This document shows positions 9,535-18,157 of a DNA stretch of 64,000 bases, piece after piece. Both the position numbers and the translations under genes were made by a program. Positions within the stretch are counted from its first letter, which is position 1; each line of letters starts with the position of its first letter. The notes under the pieces were generated by a model. It was not told the DNA's origin. It was given only the letters and a program-made list of their open reading frames with translations, and did not search any database. Source of the stretch: SG8-39 sp041558415 (GTDB lineage: Bacteria > Pseudomonadota > Gammaproteobacteria > Burkholderiales > SG8-39); contig JBFFEY010000012.1 in NCBI GenBank assembly GCA_041558415.1, positions 7,739 to 71,738 on the forward strand. The letters are read 5' to 3'.

Positions 9535-10335
9535 ATGGCCGAAAACGCCCCCGCCGCCGCAGAAGTCGCCGCCGCCGAGCGCGGCGCGCACACGGTCGAG
9601 GACGTCCCGTTCGCGCTGCGCCTGTCCGAGCGGCTGCGCAAGTTCGTCGATCTCGTCGGCCGCTGGGGCTCCTGGCTGGTCGTACCGATGGTGCTGATCA
9701 CCGTGCTCGACGTGGTGGGGCGCAAGATCGCCTGGCTCGACGACGAGGGCAGGCTGCACGGCCTGCAGATCTTCCTGGTGCGCAACATCGGGCGCATCTT
9801 CGAGTCGACCATGCTGCAGGAGCTGGAGTGGCACTTCCACGCCGGGCTGTTCGCCCTGGTGCTCGGCTACGGCTACATTCACAACTCGCACGTGCGTGTC
9901 GATCTGATCCGCGAGAACCTCGCATTCCGCAAGCAGGCCTTGCTCGAGTTTCTCGGCATTACGCTGTTCCTGCTGCCCTACACCGCGTGCATCGTTTACT
10001 TTTCCTGGGGCTATGCGGTCACCTCGTATGAAATGGGCGAGATCTCGGCCTCGACCGTCGGATTGACGCACCGCTGGATCATCAAGTCGGTGCTGGTCTT
10101 CGGCCTGATCGTGGCGGGCATCGCCGGCATCGCGGTGTGGCTGCAGGCGGCGCTCGTCCTTTGGGGCGACCCCGACCAGCGCTTCCCGCTCATGACGCTG
10201 GAGTGGCCGGAGGAGCGCGGCACGAAGATCGAGGGCAAGGAGCGCATTTCGCTCGACGGCGCGGTCGATTCGACGCTGCCGCCGGACGAGCGCGCCAAGG
10301 CGCTGTCCTCAAAGATCCTCACCGGCAGCGAGTAG
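9535..10335 (+). CDS. TRAP transporter small permease subunit (DctQ)
   Basis: 266 residues, long for DctQ (often ~170), with a ~35-residue hydrophilic N-terminus, four membrane helices and a ~55-residue charged C-terminal tail (from FPLMTLEWPEERG). The VVPMVLITVLDVVGRK and YGYIHNSHVRVDLIRE segments are the usual first-helix and second-helix signatures. ATG 9535 has an AAGGAG and lies 17 bp after dctM. The extended termini fit the COG4665 (mannitol/chloroaromatic-type) group. Confidence 0.88.
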   Translation: MAENAPAAAEVAAAERGAHTVEDVPFALRLSERLRKFVDLVGRWGSWLVVPMVLITVLDVVGRKIAWLDDEGRLHGLQIFLVRNIGRIFESTMLQELEWHFHAGLFALVLGYGYIHNSHVRVDLIRENLAFRKQALLEFLGITLFLLPYTACIVYFSWGYAVTSYEMGEISASTVGLTHRWIIKSVLVFGLIVAGIAGIAVWLQAALVLWGDPDQRFPLMTLEWPEERGTKIEGKERISLDGAVDSTLPPDERAKALSSKILTGSE

Positions 10336-10359
10336 CCCCCGGCCCGCGCAGGGCCCGCG

Positions 10360-10815
10360 ATGGATCTCGACAAGTATTTCAAGAAGTACGTCTGGGACGA
10401 CGAGCGTACCCCCTACCTCGTCCCCGTCGCGCGCCTGACGCGGCGCCAGGCGGCCTACGAGCTGCATTTTTATGCGCTCTTCGTCGGCGTGCTGTGTGCG
10501 GTGATCTCGCTGGTGGCGCTGTCCAGCAAGCTGCCGCACGGCAACACGGTGGTCGTGTCGCTCTACGCGTTCAGCGTCGTCTGCGCGGCGATCCTGCTCG
10601 GCTTGAGCCGGCACCCCTGGGCCGCGTTCTGGTGCGCGACGCCGCCGCTCGCCGGGCTTGCCTACTTCGCCGTCTACGGCTTCCATGCGAACCTCGGCAC
10701 ACAGGACAAGGTGCTGCTCGTGCTGGCGATGATCGCCTGGCTGGTCTATGACCGGCGCCTGCTCGCCGTCGCACGCGCCTATCCGGATCTGCCGCAGCCA
10801 TCGCAAGGCGGCTGA
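10360..10815 (+). CDS. Small integral membrane protein of the TRAP operon
   Basis: 151 residues. After a hydrophilic start (MDLDKYFKKYVWDDERTPYL) there are about four hydrophobic segments, near residues 38-58, 65-82, 88-106 and 117-133. I do not recognise a named family. Its position, 24 bp after dctQ on the same strand and followed directly by another small membrane protein, suggests a link with the transporter, but this is inference from context only. Confidence 0.65.
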   Translation: MDLDKYFKKYVWDDERTPYLVPVARLTRRQAAYELHFYALFVGVLCAVISLVALSSKLPHGNTVVVSLYAFSVVCAAILLGLSRHPWAAFWCATPPLAGLAYFAVYGFHANLGTQDKVLLVLAMIAWLVYDRRLLAVARAYPDLPQPSQGG

Positions 10816-10822
10816 GCCCCTG

Positions 10823-11155
10823 ATGGCCGCAGCCGAGGCGCCCCCGCCTTTCCCGGCATCGGCCCGGCGCAGATTCCGTCGCCACTTCGCCGTCTTTCTT
10901 GCCGTCAACCTCGTGCTCACCGCGGCGAACGTCGTCATGGGCGCGCCATGGTGGGCGTTCTGGCCGCTGGCGATCTGGAGCGTCGCGCTGCTGGTGCACT
11001 ACCTCGTCTACAAGACCTCGACGATCGACGATGCCTGGGTGGACGCGCGCGTCGAGGACCTGCGCTCGAAGAGCTACGACCTGAGCCACATCGACGATAT
11101 CAAGCGCACCCCGACCGGCGCAGGCCCCGAACGCCGACTGGACGAGCCGCGCTAG
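10823..11155 (+). CDS. 2TM domain-containing protein
   Basis: 110 residues. The middle holds two close hydrophobic segments (FAVFLAVNLVLTAANVVMG and WWAFWPLAIWSVALLVHYLVY) separated by a tight turn, the pattern of PF13239 2TM domains, which often occur near the membrane end of sensor proteins or alone. ATG 10823 lies 7 bp after the previous stop; the frame stays open upstream within that gene but without hydrophobic content. The last 4 bp overlap the end of the convergent GNAT gene. Function unknown. Confidence 0.65.
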   Translation: MAAAEAPPPFPASARRRFRRHFAVFLAVNLVLTAANVVMGAPWWAFWPLAIWSVALLVHYLVYKTSTIDDAWVDARVEDLRSKSYDLSHIDDIKRTPTGAGPERRLDEPR

Positions 11156-12006
11156 CCGAGCTCTGGGCCGGCGACCAGCATCACCGTCGAGGCATCGCCG
11201 GGTGCCGTCGTCGCGCCGTGCACCATGCGGCTGAACGGCCGCTGCTCGACGAACCCACGCTCGCCAAGCCAGCTGACGAGCGCGCCGGCCCGATCGACCG
11301 CATCGAGGTAGAGCGGCGTCGGCGCCGCGTGCAGCGCGGTGCCGACGAGCGCAATCGCCGTGTCCGTCGTATCGGCCACCAGCGGGCCGAGCTGACAGGC
11401 TTCGCGCCCGTCACGCCCGAGCAGATAGCCGCGGACGCTGCCCTCGCGCACGCACACCAGCGCCGCCTGCGGCAGACGCCCAGCGAGCGCCCGCAGCAGC
11501 CGCTCGCGGCACGCGCCGAAGGCCCGCACATCGAGCGCAAGAATCTGCGGCCAATCCGCCTCGGCGAGCGGTCGCACGCCCTCGCCCGGTTCGCGCCTCG
11601 CCGGTGCACCGACCGTCAGCTGGTAGCGACGAAAGCCCCAGCTGTCGAGGAAGCCTTCCTGCAGATAGACCGCGCGCCCCGCCGGCGTCGCATCGAGTAC
11701 CGGCGTGAGGCCCGCGGCCTGCAGGTCGGCGAGCGCCGTGCGCAGCAGGTGCGAGGCGTAGCCTTTGCGCCGCTCCCCGGGCAGTACCAGCACCATGCTG
11801 ACCCAGGCGAAGCGGCCATACGGCAGCACCAGCGTCGAGGCCACCAGCCTGCCGTCGGCGCGCGTCAGACCCCAGCCGCGGCCGAGTTCGAGCATCAGCC
11901 GCCAGTCGGCGGCATTCTGGTTCCAGCCCGCAGCACGCGACAATGCGAGGCAGCCCTCGAGCTGCGCCTGGCCGAGCGCATGCGCCTGCGGCTCAGTACC
12001 GGCCAT
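11152..12006 (-). CDS. GNAT-family N-acetyltransferase, two-domain
   Basis: 284 residues. The N-terminal GNAT domain has the acetyl-CoA pyrophosphate-binding segment VLPGERRKGYASHLL (about residues 74-88) and the DATPAGRAVYLQEGF motif of strand 5 and helix 4. The C-terminal half (from about 140) looks like a second, degenerate GNAT-like domain, as in proteins joined to an Acetyltransf_18 domain. The start lies 14 bp inside the end of the epimerase gene, so the two are probably co-translated. The substrate is unknown. Confidence 0.75.
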   Translation of the reverse strand: MAGTEPQAHALGQAQLEGCLALSRAAGWNQNAADWRLMLELGRGWGLTRADGRLVASTLVLPYGRFAWVSMVLVLPGERRKGYASHLLRTALADLQAAGLTPVLDATPAGRAVYLQEGFLDSWGFRRYQLTVGAPARREPGEGVRPLAEADWPQILALDVRAFGACRERLLRALAGRLPQAALVCVREGSVRGYLLGRDGREACQLGPLVADTTDTAIALVGTALHAAPTPLYLDAVDRAGALVSWLGERGFVEQRPFSRMVHGATTAPGDASTVMLVAGPELG

Positions 12007-13027
12007 CGCGCGTTTCGAAATGTGTCGGCTTGCCGAGTGCAGGCTGGTCGCGCGCCACCCAGTCGGCCACCCAGTCGATCATCTTTTCGAGCGGCACGCG
12101 TGGCCGGCCGAACAAGGCCTGCGCGGCGCGCGTGTCGATCAGCCAGGCGCTCGCGGATTCCGTGCCGCGCAGCACCGGCGCCTTGCCGAACCGCTCGCCG
12201 AAGGCCTCCGCCAGCCAGCGCACGCGGGTCTTCTCCGGTCCGGTGACGTTTAGCGGCGTGGTTGGCGCGGTGCAGTGCGCCAGCAAGCGCAGCGCCTGCT
12301 CGTTGGCGTCGCCCTGCCAGATGACGTTGACGTAGCCCATCGACAGGTCGATCGCCTGGCCGGCGCGCACGCTCGAGGCGACGTCGTACAGTACGCCGTA
12401 GCGCATGTCGATCGCGTAGGACAGGCGCAGGCTACGCCCCGGCGTGCCGAAGCGATGCGAGCCGTACTCGAACATGCGCTCGCGGCCGACACAGGAGTTG
12501 GCATAGTCGCCCGGTGGCGGCGCGGCCGGCGTCGACTCATCGGCGCCCGGTCCGTTGACATCGGCGTAGGGATAGACGCAGGCCGTCGAGAACGCGACGA
12601 TGCGCGAATCGCGGAAGGTTTCCGCCACCATGAAGGGCACGGCGACGTTCATCGCCCAGGTGAGGCCGGCGTTGCCGGCTGCGCCGAACTTGTAGCCCGC
12701 CATGAAAACGACGTTCGCCGCGCGCGGCAACCGCTCGAGCGCGGCGCGCTCGAGCAGGTCGCAGGCGATGCATTCGACGCCCTGCGACTCGAGCTTTTCG
12801 CGTAGCCCCGGCTCCGAAAAGCGCGCCACGCCGATGACGCGCTTGTCCGGCGCCGCGCGCTTCGCCAGGCGCGCGAGCGTCGGCCCCATCTTGCCGCCGA
12901 CACCCAGCACCAGGATGTCGCCCTCGACCCCGGCGAGATCCCGCGTCAGCACGGGCGAAGGTGCGGTCATGAAGTCTTCGAGCGCCGCGACGTCCGCGAA
13001 GCCCACCGGCAGCACTGGCGCAGTCAC
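11993..13027 (-). CDS. NAD-dependent epimerase/dehydratase-family protein
   Basis: 344 residues from a GTG start. A Rossmann motif (DILVLGVGGKMGPTLARLAKRA, about residues 37-58) opens the domain. FSTACVYPYADVNGPGADE and later DYANSCVGRERMFEY, where the usual YxxxK is altered, suggest an atypical short-chain epimerase. GTG 13027 keeps the ALEDFMTAPSP lead-in seen before the Rossmann fold; ATG 12970 is the alternative. It heads a two-gene leftward unit with the GNAT gene. The repeat at 13033-13048 lies only 5 bp upstream of the GTG, so repressor binding would cover its translation start or promoter. Confidence 0.7.
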   Translation of the reverse strand: MTAPVLPVGFADVAALEDFMTAPSPVLTRDLAGVEGDILVLGVGGKMGPTLARLAKRAAPDKRVIGVARFSEPGLREKLESQGVECIACDLLERAALERLPRAANVVFMAGYKFGAAGNAGLTWAMNVAVPFMVAETFRDSRIVAFSTACVYPYADVNGPGADESTPAAPPPGDYANSCVGRERMFEYGSHRFGTPGRSLRLSYAIDMRYGVLYDVASSVRAGQAIDLSMGYVNVIWQGDANEQALRLLAHCTAPTTPLNVTGPEKTRVRWLAEAFGERFGKAPVLRGTESASAWLIDTRAAQALFGRPRVPLEKMIDWVADWVARDQPALGKPTHFETRDGRY

Positions 13028-13032
13028 GCGTA

Positions 13033-13048
13033 TTAACCTTTTGGTGAA
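13033..13048. promoter_or_regulatory. Second copy of the TTAACC-N4-GGTTAA-type inverted repeat
   Basis: TTAACC-TTTT-GGTGAA matches the perfect repeat at 3599-3614 in 14 of 16 positions and is symmetric except for one base pair. It sits between the divergent epimerase and MetE-like genes and overlaps the region where a -35 box for the rightward gene would lie (TATAAT at 13066-13071). This placement suits repression. Confidence 0.5.
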
Positions 13049-13065
13049 TTAGAGGAGTCGCTGAT

Positions 13066-13071
13066 TATAAT
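13066..13071 (+). promoter_or_regulatory. Candidate -10 box (TATAAT) for the MetE-like gene
   Basis: A perfect TATAAT lies 21 bp upstream of the ATG at 13093. A 17-bp spacer would put the -35 at 13043-13048, within the inverted repeat and with poor match to TTGACA. A start about 7 bp downstream would leave a leader hardly longer than the GAGGAGG ribosome-binding site at 13078-13084. Confidence 0.4.
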
Positions 13072-13092
13072 TGCCGCGAGGAGGCTCACCGC

Positions 13093-14157
13093 ATGGCCGC
13101 AGCCCGCATCCTGACCACCGTCGTCGGCTCCTATCCGGTGCCGGACTGGCTCGCCGCCGCGCCCTCGGAGCAGGCGCTTATCGACGCGACGCGCGTCGTG
13201 ATCGCGACGCAGGAGCAGGCCGGCGTCGACGTGGTCTGCGACGGCGAGCTGTACCGCTTCGACCTTAATCATCCCGAGACCAACGGCATGATCGAGTACT
13301 TCGTGCGGCCGATGTCCGGCATACGCGCCGACATCGGTTTCTCGGAGTGGCTGGAATACGCGAAGGCCTCGGGCATGCGCTTCCGCACGCGCCCGCCGGG
13401 CGTCGTCGAGGGCGCGGTGGGTTCAGGCACGCTCAACCTGCCGGTGCCCTGCGCGCGCGCGCGCGCCCTGGCGACGAAGCCGTTCAAGTTCACCTTGACC
13501 GGCCCCCACATGCTCGCCAAGACGCTGCACGACCGCTACTACCGCAGCCCGGAGAAGCTGGCCGACGCCATCGCCAAGGTGCTCGCCGAGCAGGTCATCC
13601 GGCTCGACGCCGACGTCGTGCAGATCGACGAAGCGAACCTGCCGGGGCATCCGGACGAGTGGAAGTGGGCCGCGCGCGCGATCAATACCGTGCTGCGCGC
13701 GGTGCCGAAATCGGCCAAGGCGGCGGTGCACCTGTGCTTCGGCAACTATGGCGGCCAGTCGATCCAGAAGGGAAGCTGGGCGAAGCTGCTCGATTACCTA
13801 AACGCGCTGCGCGTGGACCACGTCGTCATGGAATGCGCGCACCGGCCGCCCGAGGAGCTGGCGGTGTTCCGCGCGCTGCGCAAGGACATCGGTTTCGGGC
13901 TCGGGGTGGTCGACATCAAGCGTACCGAGATCGAGTCGGCCGACGACATCGCGCGCGCCATCGAGAGGGCCGAGACGATCCTGGGGCGCGGGCGCGTCAA
14001 GTACGTGCACCCGGACTGCGGCTTCTGGATGCTGAAGCGCAACATGGCGGATGGCAAGATCCGCGCCCTGGTCGAAGGGCGCGACTTGTACGAGGGGCGC
14101 CCACGCCCCGGCGAGGGGCGCGCGCGCCGGCGCACATCAGCCAGCAGCCGCCGCTAG
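13093..14157 (+). CDS. Cobalamin-independent methionine synthase II-like protein (MetE C-terminal domain only)
   Basis: 354 residues, under half of MetE, so the N-terminal folate-binding barrel is absent. The zinc ligands of the catalytic barrel are present: H and C in VHLCFGNYGG, E in VMECAHR and C in HPDCGFWM. The opening LTTVVGSYPVPDWL and DGELYRFD are typical. Family members of this size transfer methyl groups between unknown donors and thiols, and some have been tied to xenobiotic or methylated-thiol metabolism. GAGGAGG precedes the ATG. A 16-bp GC run at 13451-13466 lies in frame. Confidence 0.75.
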   Translation: MAAARILTTVVGSYPVPDWLAAAPSEQALIDATRVVIATQEQAGVDVVCDGELYRFDLNHPETNGMIEYFVRPMSGIRADIGFSEWLEYAKASGMRFRTRPPGVVEGAVGSGTLNLPVPCARARALATKPFKFTLTGPHMLAKTLHDRYYRSPEKLADAIAKVLAEQVIRLDADVVQIDEANLPGHPDEWKWAARAINTVLRAVPKSAKAAVHLCFGNYGGQSIQKGSWAKLLDYLNALRVDHVVMECAHRPPEELAVFRALRKDIGFGLGVVDIKRTEIESADDIARAIERAETILGRGRVKYVHPDCGFWMLKRNMADGKIRALVEGRDLYEGRPRPGEGRARRRTSASSRR

Positions 14158-14603
14158 TCCCTGAACAGTGCCTTGCCCCAGGCGCTGTTCCAGTCGCGGC
14201 CGATGAAGTCCGTGACCCGGCCGTCGGGCTGGAAGAACTTGTTCGGGATCTGGAACATGGCGATCATGAAGCCGCCCTCCGGGCCGGCGTGCGCCGCGTG
14301 TCGGCTGCCCGCCGGCCGCCAGACGAACTCGCCCGCCTTGCATTCGCCCTCGCCGCAGACCAGGCTGCCCTGCATGACATAGGTCTGCTCGATGAGCACG
14401 TGCTCGTGATCCGGCAAGGTCGCGCCGGGCGCCATCTTCAGCAGCATGGTCATCAGCCCCGTCTCCGGATCGACCAGCAGCGTCTTCACCTCGACGCCCT
14501 CGTAGACAGTCTTTTCCCAGGGCATCGACGCGGCGTCGACAAAGCGCGACGCGAGGGGTGGCAATTGGGCGTGTTCAGCGACCTTCGGTGTGACTGCGGC
14601 CAT
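14154..14603 (-). CDS. Cupin-domain protein (ChrR-like)
   Basis: 149 residues forming one cupin barrel. Metal-site residues appear in ATLPDHEHVLIEQTYVMQGSL (HxH and E) and the second motif RPAGSRHAAHAGPEG gives a further His. Related cupins act as small dioxygenases or as anti-sigma sensor domains, but no sigma gene is nearby. It is 34 bp downstream of pyk on the same strand with AGGAGG before its ATG, and is the last gene of the cbb operon. The 3' end overlaps the convergent MetE-like gene by 4 bp. Confidence 0.75.
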   Translation of the reverse strand: MAAVTPKVAEHAQLPPLASRFVDAASMPWEKTVYEGVEVKTLLVDPETGLMTMLLKMAPGATLPDHEHVLIEQTYVMQGSLVCGEGECKAGEFVWRPAGSRHAAHAGPEGGFMIAMFQIPNKFFQPDGRVTDFIGRDWNSAWGKALFRD

Positions 14604-14637
14604 GTAATCCTCCTGCGCAACGCGTGAATGAAGCGGC

Positions 14638-16077
14638 CTAGGGCCGCAGATGTTCCCCGACCCGGACGATTTTCATCGTGTTCGTGCCGCCGGCCATACC
14701 GATCGGCTCGCCGATCGTCAGGACGATGTGATCCCCCTCCTTCACCACCCCGCTTTCGACCAGCACCTTCTCCGCTTCGTGCAGTAGCTCTTCGCGGTCG
14801 TGGCCGACGTATTTCACCATCAGCGGGTAGACGTCGCGAAACAGCGCTGTGCGGTAGCGCGTCGAGGTCTGCGAAGTGAGCGCGTAGATCGGAACGCCGC
14901 AGTTCATGCGACTCATCCACAGCGCGGTCGAGCCCGATTCGGTAAGCGCGGCGATCGCCTTCACCTTGAGGTGGTAGGCGGTGAACAGCGCCGCCATCGC
15001 GATCGACTGGTCGATCCGCATGAACACGCGGTTCAGGAATTCCTGCTCGAGGGTGAGCGCCTGGGTCTGCTCGGCCTCGATGCATATCCGGTCCATCGCC
15101 TCGATCACCTCGACCGGATAGCTGCCGCTCGCGGTCTCGGCCGACAGCATCACCGCATCGGTGCCATCGAGCACGGCGTTCGCGACGTCCGAGACCTCGG
15201 CGCGTGTCGGCACGGGACTCGAGATCATCGATTCCATCATCTGCGTGGCGGTGATCACGACCTTGTTCTGCTCGCGTCCGAGCCGGATCATCTTTTTCTG
15301 CAGCGCCGGCACCGACGCATCGCCCACCTCGACGGCAAGGTCGCCGCGCGCCACCATGATGCCGTCGCAGGCGTCCATGATGTCGAGCAGCGCTGCCTCC
15401 TTGACGGCTTCGGCACGCTCGATCTTGGCGATGAGGAAGGCCTTGCCGCCGGCGGCGCGCATCAATTCGCGCGCCATGTACATGTCGGCGCCGGACTTCG
15501 GAAAGGACACCGCAAGGTAATCTGCCTGCAGCGAGACCGCCGTGCGGATGTCCTCCATGTCCTTGGGCGTGAGGGCCGGCGCGGTGAGCCCGCCGCCCTG
15601 CCGGTTGATGCCTTTGTTGTTCGACAGCACCCCGCCCTGGCGCACGATGCAACGCACTTCGGGGCCACGTACGTCCTTGACCTCGAGCACGATGCGACCG
15701 TCGTCGAGCAAGAGCACGTCGCCCGCCTCGACGTCGCGCGGCAGCGCCGTGTAGTCGAGGCCGACGCGTTCTTCATCGCCGAGGCTGCAGTTGGCATCGA
15801 GAATGAAACGCGCGCCCTTCTGCAGCGTCACGCGCCCGTCCTTGAACTTGCCGACGCGGATCTTCGGTCCCTGCAGGTCGCACATGATCGCGACGGTGCG
15901 TCCCAGCTTGCGGCTGATCTGCTTGACGAGCTCCGCACGTGCGAGATGATCCTGCGCGCTGCCGTGCGAGAAATTGAGGCGCACCACGTCGACGCCGGCG
16001 CGCAGCATGCGCTCGAGGGTGGTAGGGTCGCTGGAGGCAGGGCCCAGCGTGGCGACGATCTTGGTGCTACGCAGCAT
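14638..16077 (-). CDS. pyk: Pyruvate kinase
   Basis: 479 residues, full length. Typical motifs: STKIVATLGPASSDP at the start, VVRLNFSHGSAQDH, the catalytic lysine region FLIAKIERAEAV, the metal-binding MVARGDLAVEVG and NKVVITATQMMESM. It converts phosphoenolpyruvate and ADP to pyruvate and ATP in the cytoplasm. It closes the glycolytic part of the cbb operon behind the MaoC-like gene (54 bp), linking carbon leaving the Calvin cycle as 3-phosphoglycerate to pyruvate; enolase and mutase genes are not in the window. Confidence 0.95.
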   Translation of the reverse strand: MLRSTKIVATLGPASSDPTTLERMLRAGVDVVRLNFSHGSAQDHLARAELVKQISRKLGRTVAIMCDLQGPKIRVGKFKDGRVTLQKGARFILDANCSLGDEERVGLDYTALPRDVEAGDVLLLDDGRIVLEVKDVRGPEVRCIVRQGGVLSNNKGINRQGGGLTAPALTPKDMEDIRTAVSLQADYLAVSFPKSGADMYMARELMRAAGGKAFLIAKIERAEAVKEAALLDIMDACDGIMVARGDLAVEVGDASVPALQKKMIRLGREQNKVVITATQMMESMISSPVPTRAEVSDVANAVLDGTDAVMLSAETASGSYPVEVIEAMDRICIEAEQTQALTLEQEFLNRVFMRIDQSIAMAALFTAYHLKVKAIAALTESGSTALWMSRMNCGVPIYALTSQTSTRYRTALFRDVYPLMVKYVGHDREELLHEAEKVLVESGVVKEGDHIVLTIGEPIGMAGGTNTMKIVRVGEHLRP

Positions 16078-16131
16078 GGCATCTGTCCGCCGCTTTCGAC
16101 TGTCGGCGGGCGCGGTGTCCGCGCGAGTGTA

Positions 16132-16965
16132 TCAGAGCAGGTCGATCGCGCCGCGACGCACCACCGTTGCGCCGGCGCATGCGGTCTCGAACAACAGCTG
16201 TGACCCTTCGCGCCGCGCGCGCAGCTCGAGCATCGAAGGCATCGGCACCATGCCGGAAAAGCGGCAGCGCACCCGCCGTACGCGCGACGCATCGGCGCCG
16301 CAGGCGGCGAGCGCCCGGGACACCGACAGCGCGAGGGTCGCCGTGCCGTGCAGGACGCACCCCGGCAGTCCGGCCGCCTGAGCCGCCGTGAGATCGGTGT
16401 GTATCGGGTTGCAGATGCGCGCGCACTCGGTGTAGACCTGCGCCAGGTTCGCCGCGACGTGGATTTCGCCCGCCGCCGGCAGCGGCACCTCCGGCGGCGG
16501 AGCTTCTTCCAGTTGCGGCGCGAGGCCCGGATCGGCGCCTTCGAGCGCGACACCGCGGTACAGCGCACCGTAGCCGGTGACGCTCACCGGCATGCCCTGC
16601 GCATCGCGCGTCTCGATGCGCGTCAGCACGAATACCCCGGGCGCACGCTGTACCACGCCGACGACGCGCGCCGTGCTGTGCAGCGTCTCGCCGGCGCGCG
16701 GCGCGCGGTGCAGCACCAGCTCATGCGTCGCGTGCACCACGCGCGCGTAGAGGTCGGGCGCGACGGACTGCTCGCGCAGCGCAACGACCGCCGGCCACTC
16801 GTAGCACACCGGAAACAGCGGGTGCGCGAGCAGCTTGCGGCGCGTGTCGAAAAAGCGCGCATCCGTCTCGCCGAGCGCTGCGGCATAGGCCATCAGCCAG
16901 CGCGCGTCGATCGTGTGCGAAAGCGGCCCGACCGCGGTGCCGACGATGCCTGCCGCGAGCCTCAC
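16132..16965 (-). CDS. MaoC-like double hotdog dehydratase-family protein
   Basis: 277 residues from a GTG at 16965, 19 bp after pgk. The N-terminal half (VGPLSHTIDARWLMAYAAALGETDARFF, then LFPVCYEWP) resembles the FAS1_DH/MaoC N-domain. The C-terminal half carries the hydratase motif YTECARICNPIHTDLTAAQAAGLPGCVLHGT, in which D and H are the catalytic pair of R-specific enoyl-CoA hydratases. It would hydrate 2-enoyl-CoA or dehydrate 3-hydroxyacyl-CoA. The frame extends upstream through pgk, but only the part from 16965 looks like protein. Its place inside a Calvin-cycle operon is unusual. Confidence 0.8.
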   Translation of the reverse strand: MRLAAGIVGTAVGPLSHTIDARWLMAYAAALGETDARFFDTRRKLLAHPLFPVCYEWPAVVALREQSVAPDLYARVVHATHELVLHRAPRAGETLHSTARVVGVVQRAPGVFVLTRIETRDAQGMPVSVTGYGALYRGVALEGADPGLAPQLEEAPPPEVPLPAAGEIHVAANLAQVYTECARICNPIHTDLTAAQAAGLPGCVLHGTATLALSVSRALAACGADASRVRRVRCRFSGMVPMPSMLELRARREGSQLLFETACAGATVVRRGAIDLL

Positions 16966-16984
16966 GACCGCCCGCGCCGATCGC

Positions 16985-18157
16985 TCAGGCGCGCGCCTCG
17001 AGCGCGGCGACCGCCGGCAGCGTCTTGCCCTCGAGGAACTCGAGGAAGGCGCCACCCGCCGTCGAGATGTAGCCGATGCGCTCGGCGATGCCGAACTGGT
17101 TGATCGCCGCCACCGTATCGCCGCCGCCCGCGATGGAGAAGGCCTTGGCGTCGGCGATGGCATGTGCCAGCACCTCCGTGCCCTTCGCGAACTGCGCGAT
17201 CTCGAACACGCCGACCGGCCCGTTCCACACCACCGTGCCGGCCGCGGCGATGCGGCCGGCGAGCTCGCGCGCGGTCTGCGGCCCGATGTCGAGGATCATG
17301 TCGTCCGCCGCGACCTGCGCCGCCGGCTTGACCGTCGCCTCGGCATCTGCGGCAAGCGCCTTGGCCACCACCACGTCACCGGGAATCGGCACCTCGGCGC
17401 CGCGCGCGCGCATCGCCTCGATGATGCGCTTCGCCTCGGCGACCAGGTCCGCCTCGGCGAGCGACTTGCCGATCGGCAGGCCGGCCGCGAGCATGAAGGT
17501 GTTGGCGATGCCGCCGCCGACGATGAGGAAATCGACCTTTCTCGCCAGCGCATCGAGGATGGTCAGTTTGGTCGACACCTTGGAGCCGGCGACGATCGCC
17601 ACCAGCGGGCGCGCCGGGTCGGCGAGCGCTCTGCCCAGCGCGTCGAGCTCGCCCGCCATCAGCGGACCGGCGCAGGCCACCGGCGCGAAGCGCGCCACGC
17701 CGTGCGTCGTCGCCTCGGCGCGGTGCGCGGTGCCGAAGGCGTCGTTCACGTAGACATCGCACAGCGCGGCGATCTTGCGCGCCAGCGCCTCGTCGTCGGC
17801 CTTCTCGCCCTTGTTGCTGCGGCAGTTCTCGAGCAGGACCAGCTCGCCCGGCCTCACCTCGACGCCATCGACCCAGTCCGCCTTCAGCGGGACACTGCGC
17901 CCGAGCAGCTCGCCGATGCGCGCTGCGACCGGCGCGAGCGAGTCCTCCGGGCGCAGCACGCCCTCCTTGGGTCTGCCCAGGTGCGAGGTCACCATCACCG
18001 CGGCACCCGCCTCCAGCGCCTGGCGGATCGCCGGCAGCGAGGCACGGATGCGCGTGTCGTCGCCGATCTTGCCGTCCTTGACCGGCACGTTCAGGTCGGC
18101 GCGGATCAGCACGCGCTTGCCCCCGAGGTCCACGTCCTGCATGCGCTTGAACTTCAT
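16985..18157 (-). CDS. cbbK: Phosphoglycerate kinase
   Basis: 390 residues, full length. RADLNVPVKDGKIGDDTRIRASLP is the N-domain substrate site; VTSHLGRPKEG and the C-terminal nucleotide motif FSIAGGGDTVAAINQF are classical. In the Calvin cycle it phosphorylates 3-phosphoglycerate to 1,3-bisphosphoglycerate. The start overlaps the stop of the upstream enoyl-CoA hydratase gene by 4 bp (ATGA), so the two are translationally coupled. Confidence 0.95.
   Translation of the reverse strand: MKFKRMQDVDLGGKRVLIRADLNVPVKDGKIGDDTRIRASLPAIRQALEAGAAVMVTSHLGRPKEGVLRPEDSLAPVAARIGELLGRSVPLKADWVDGVEVRPGELVLLENCRSNKGEKADDEALARKIAALCDVYVNDAFGTAHRAEATTHGVARFAPVACAGPLMAGELDALGRALADPARPLVAIVAGSKVSTKLTILDALARKVDFLIVGGGIANTFMLAAGLPIGKSLAEADLVAEAKRIIEAMRARGAEVPIPGDVVVAKALAADAEATVKPAAQVAADDMILDIGPQTARELAGRIAAAGTVVWNGPVGVFEIAQFAKGTEVLAHAIADAKAFSIAGGGDTVAAINQFGIAERIGYISTAGGAFLEFLEGKTLPAVAALEARA

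Noticed and set aside
13451..13466. Run of eight GC dinucleotides, possible phase-variation tract
   Set aside because: It lies within a well-conserved frame (Ala-Arg repeats) in a GC-rich genome, and there is no sign of alternative starts or a frameshifted neighbour.
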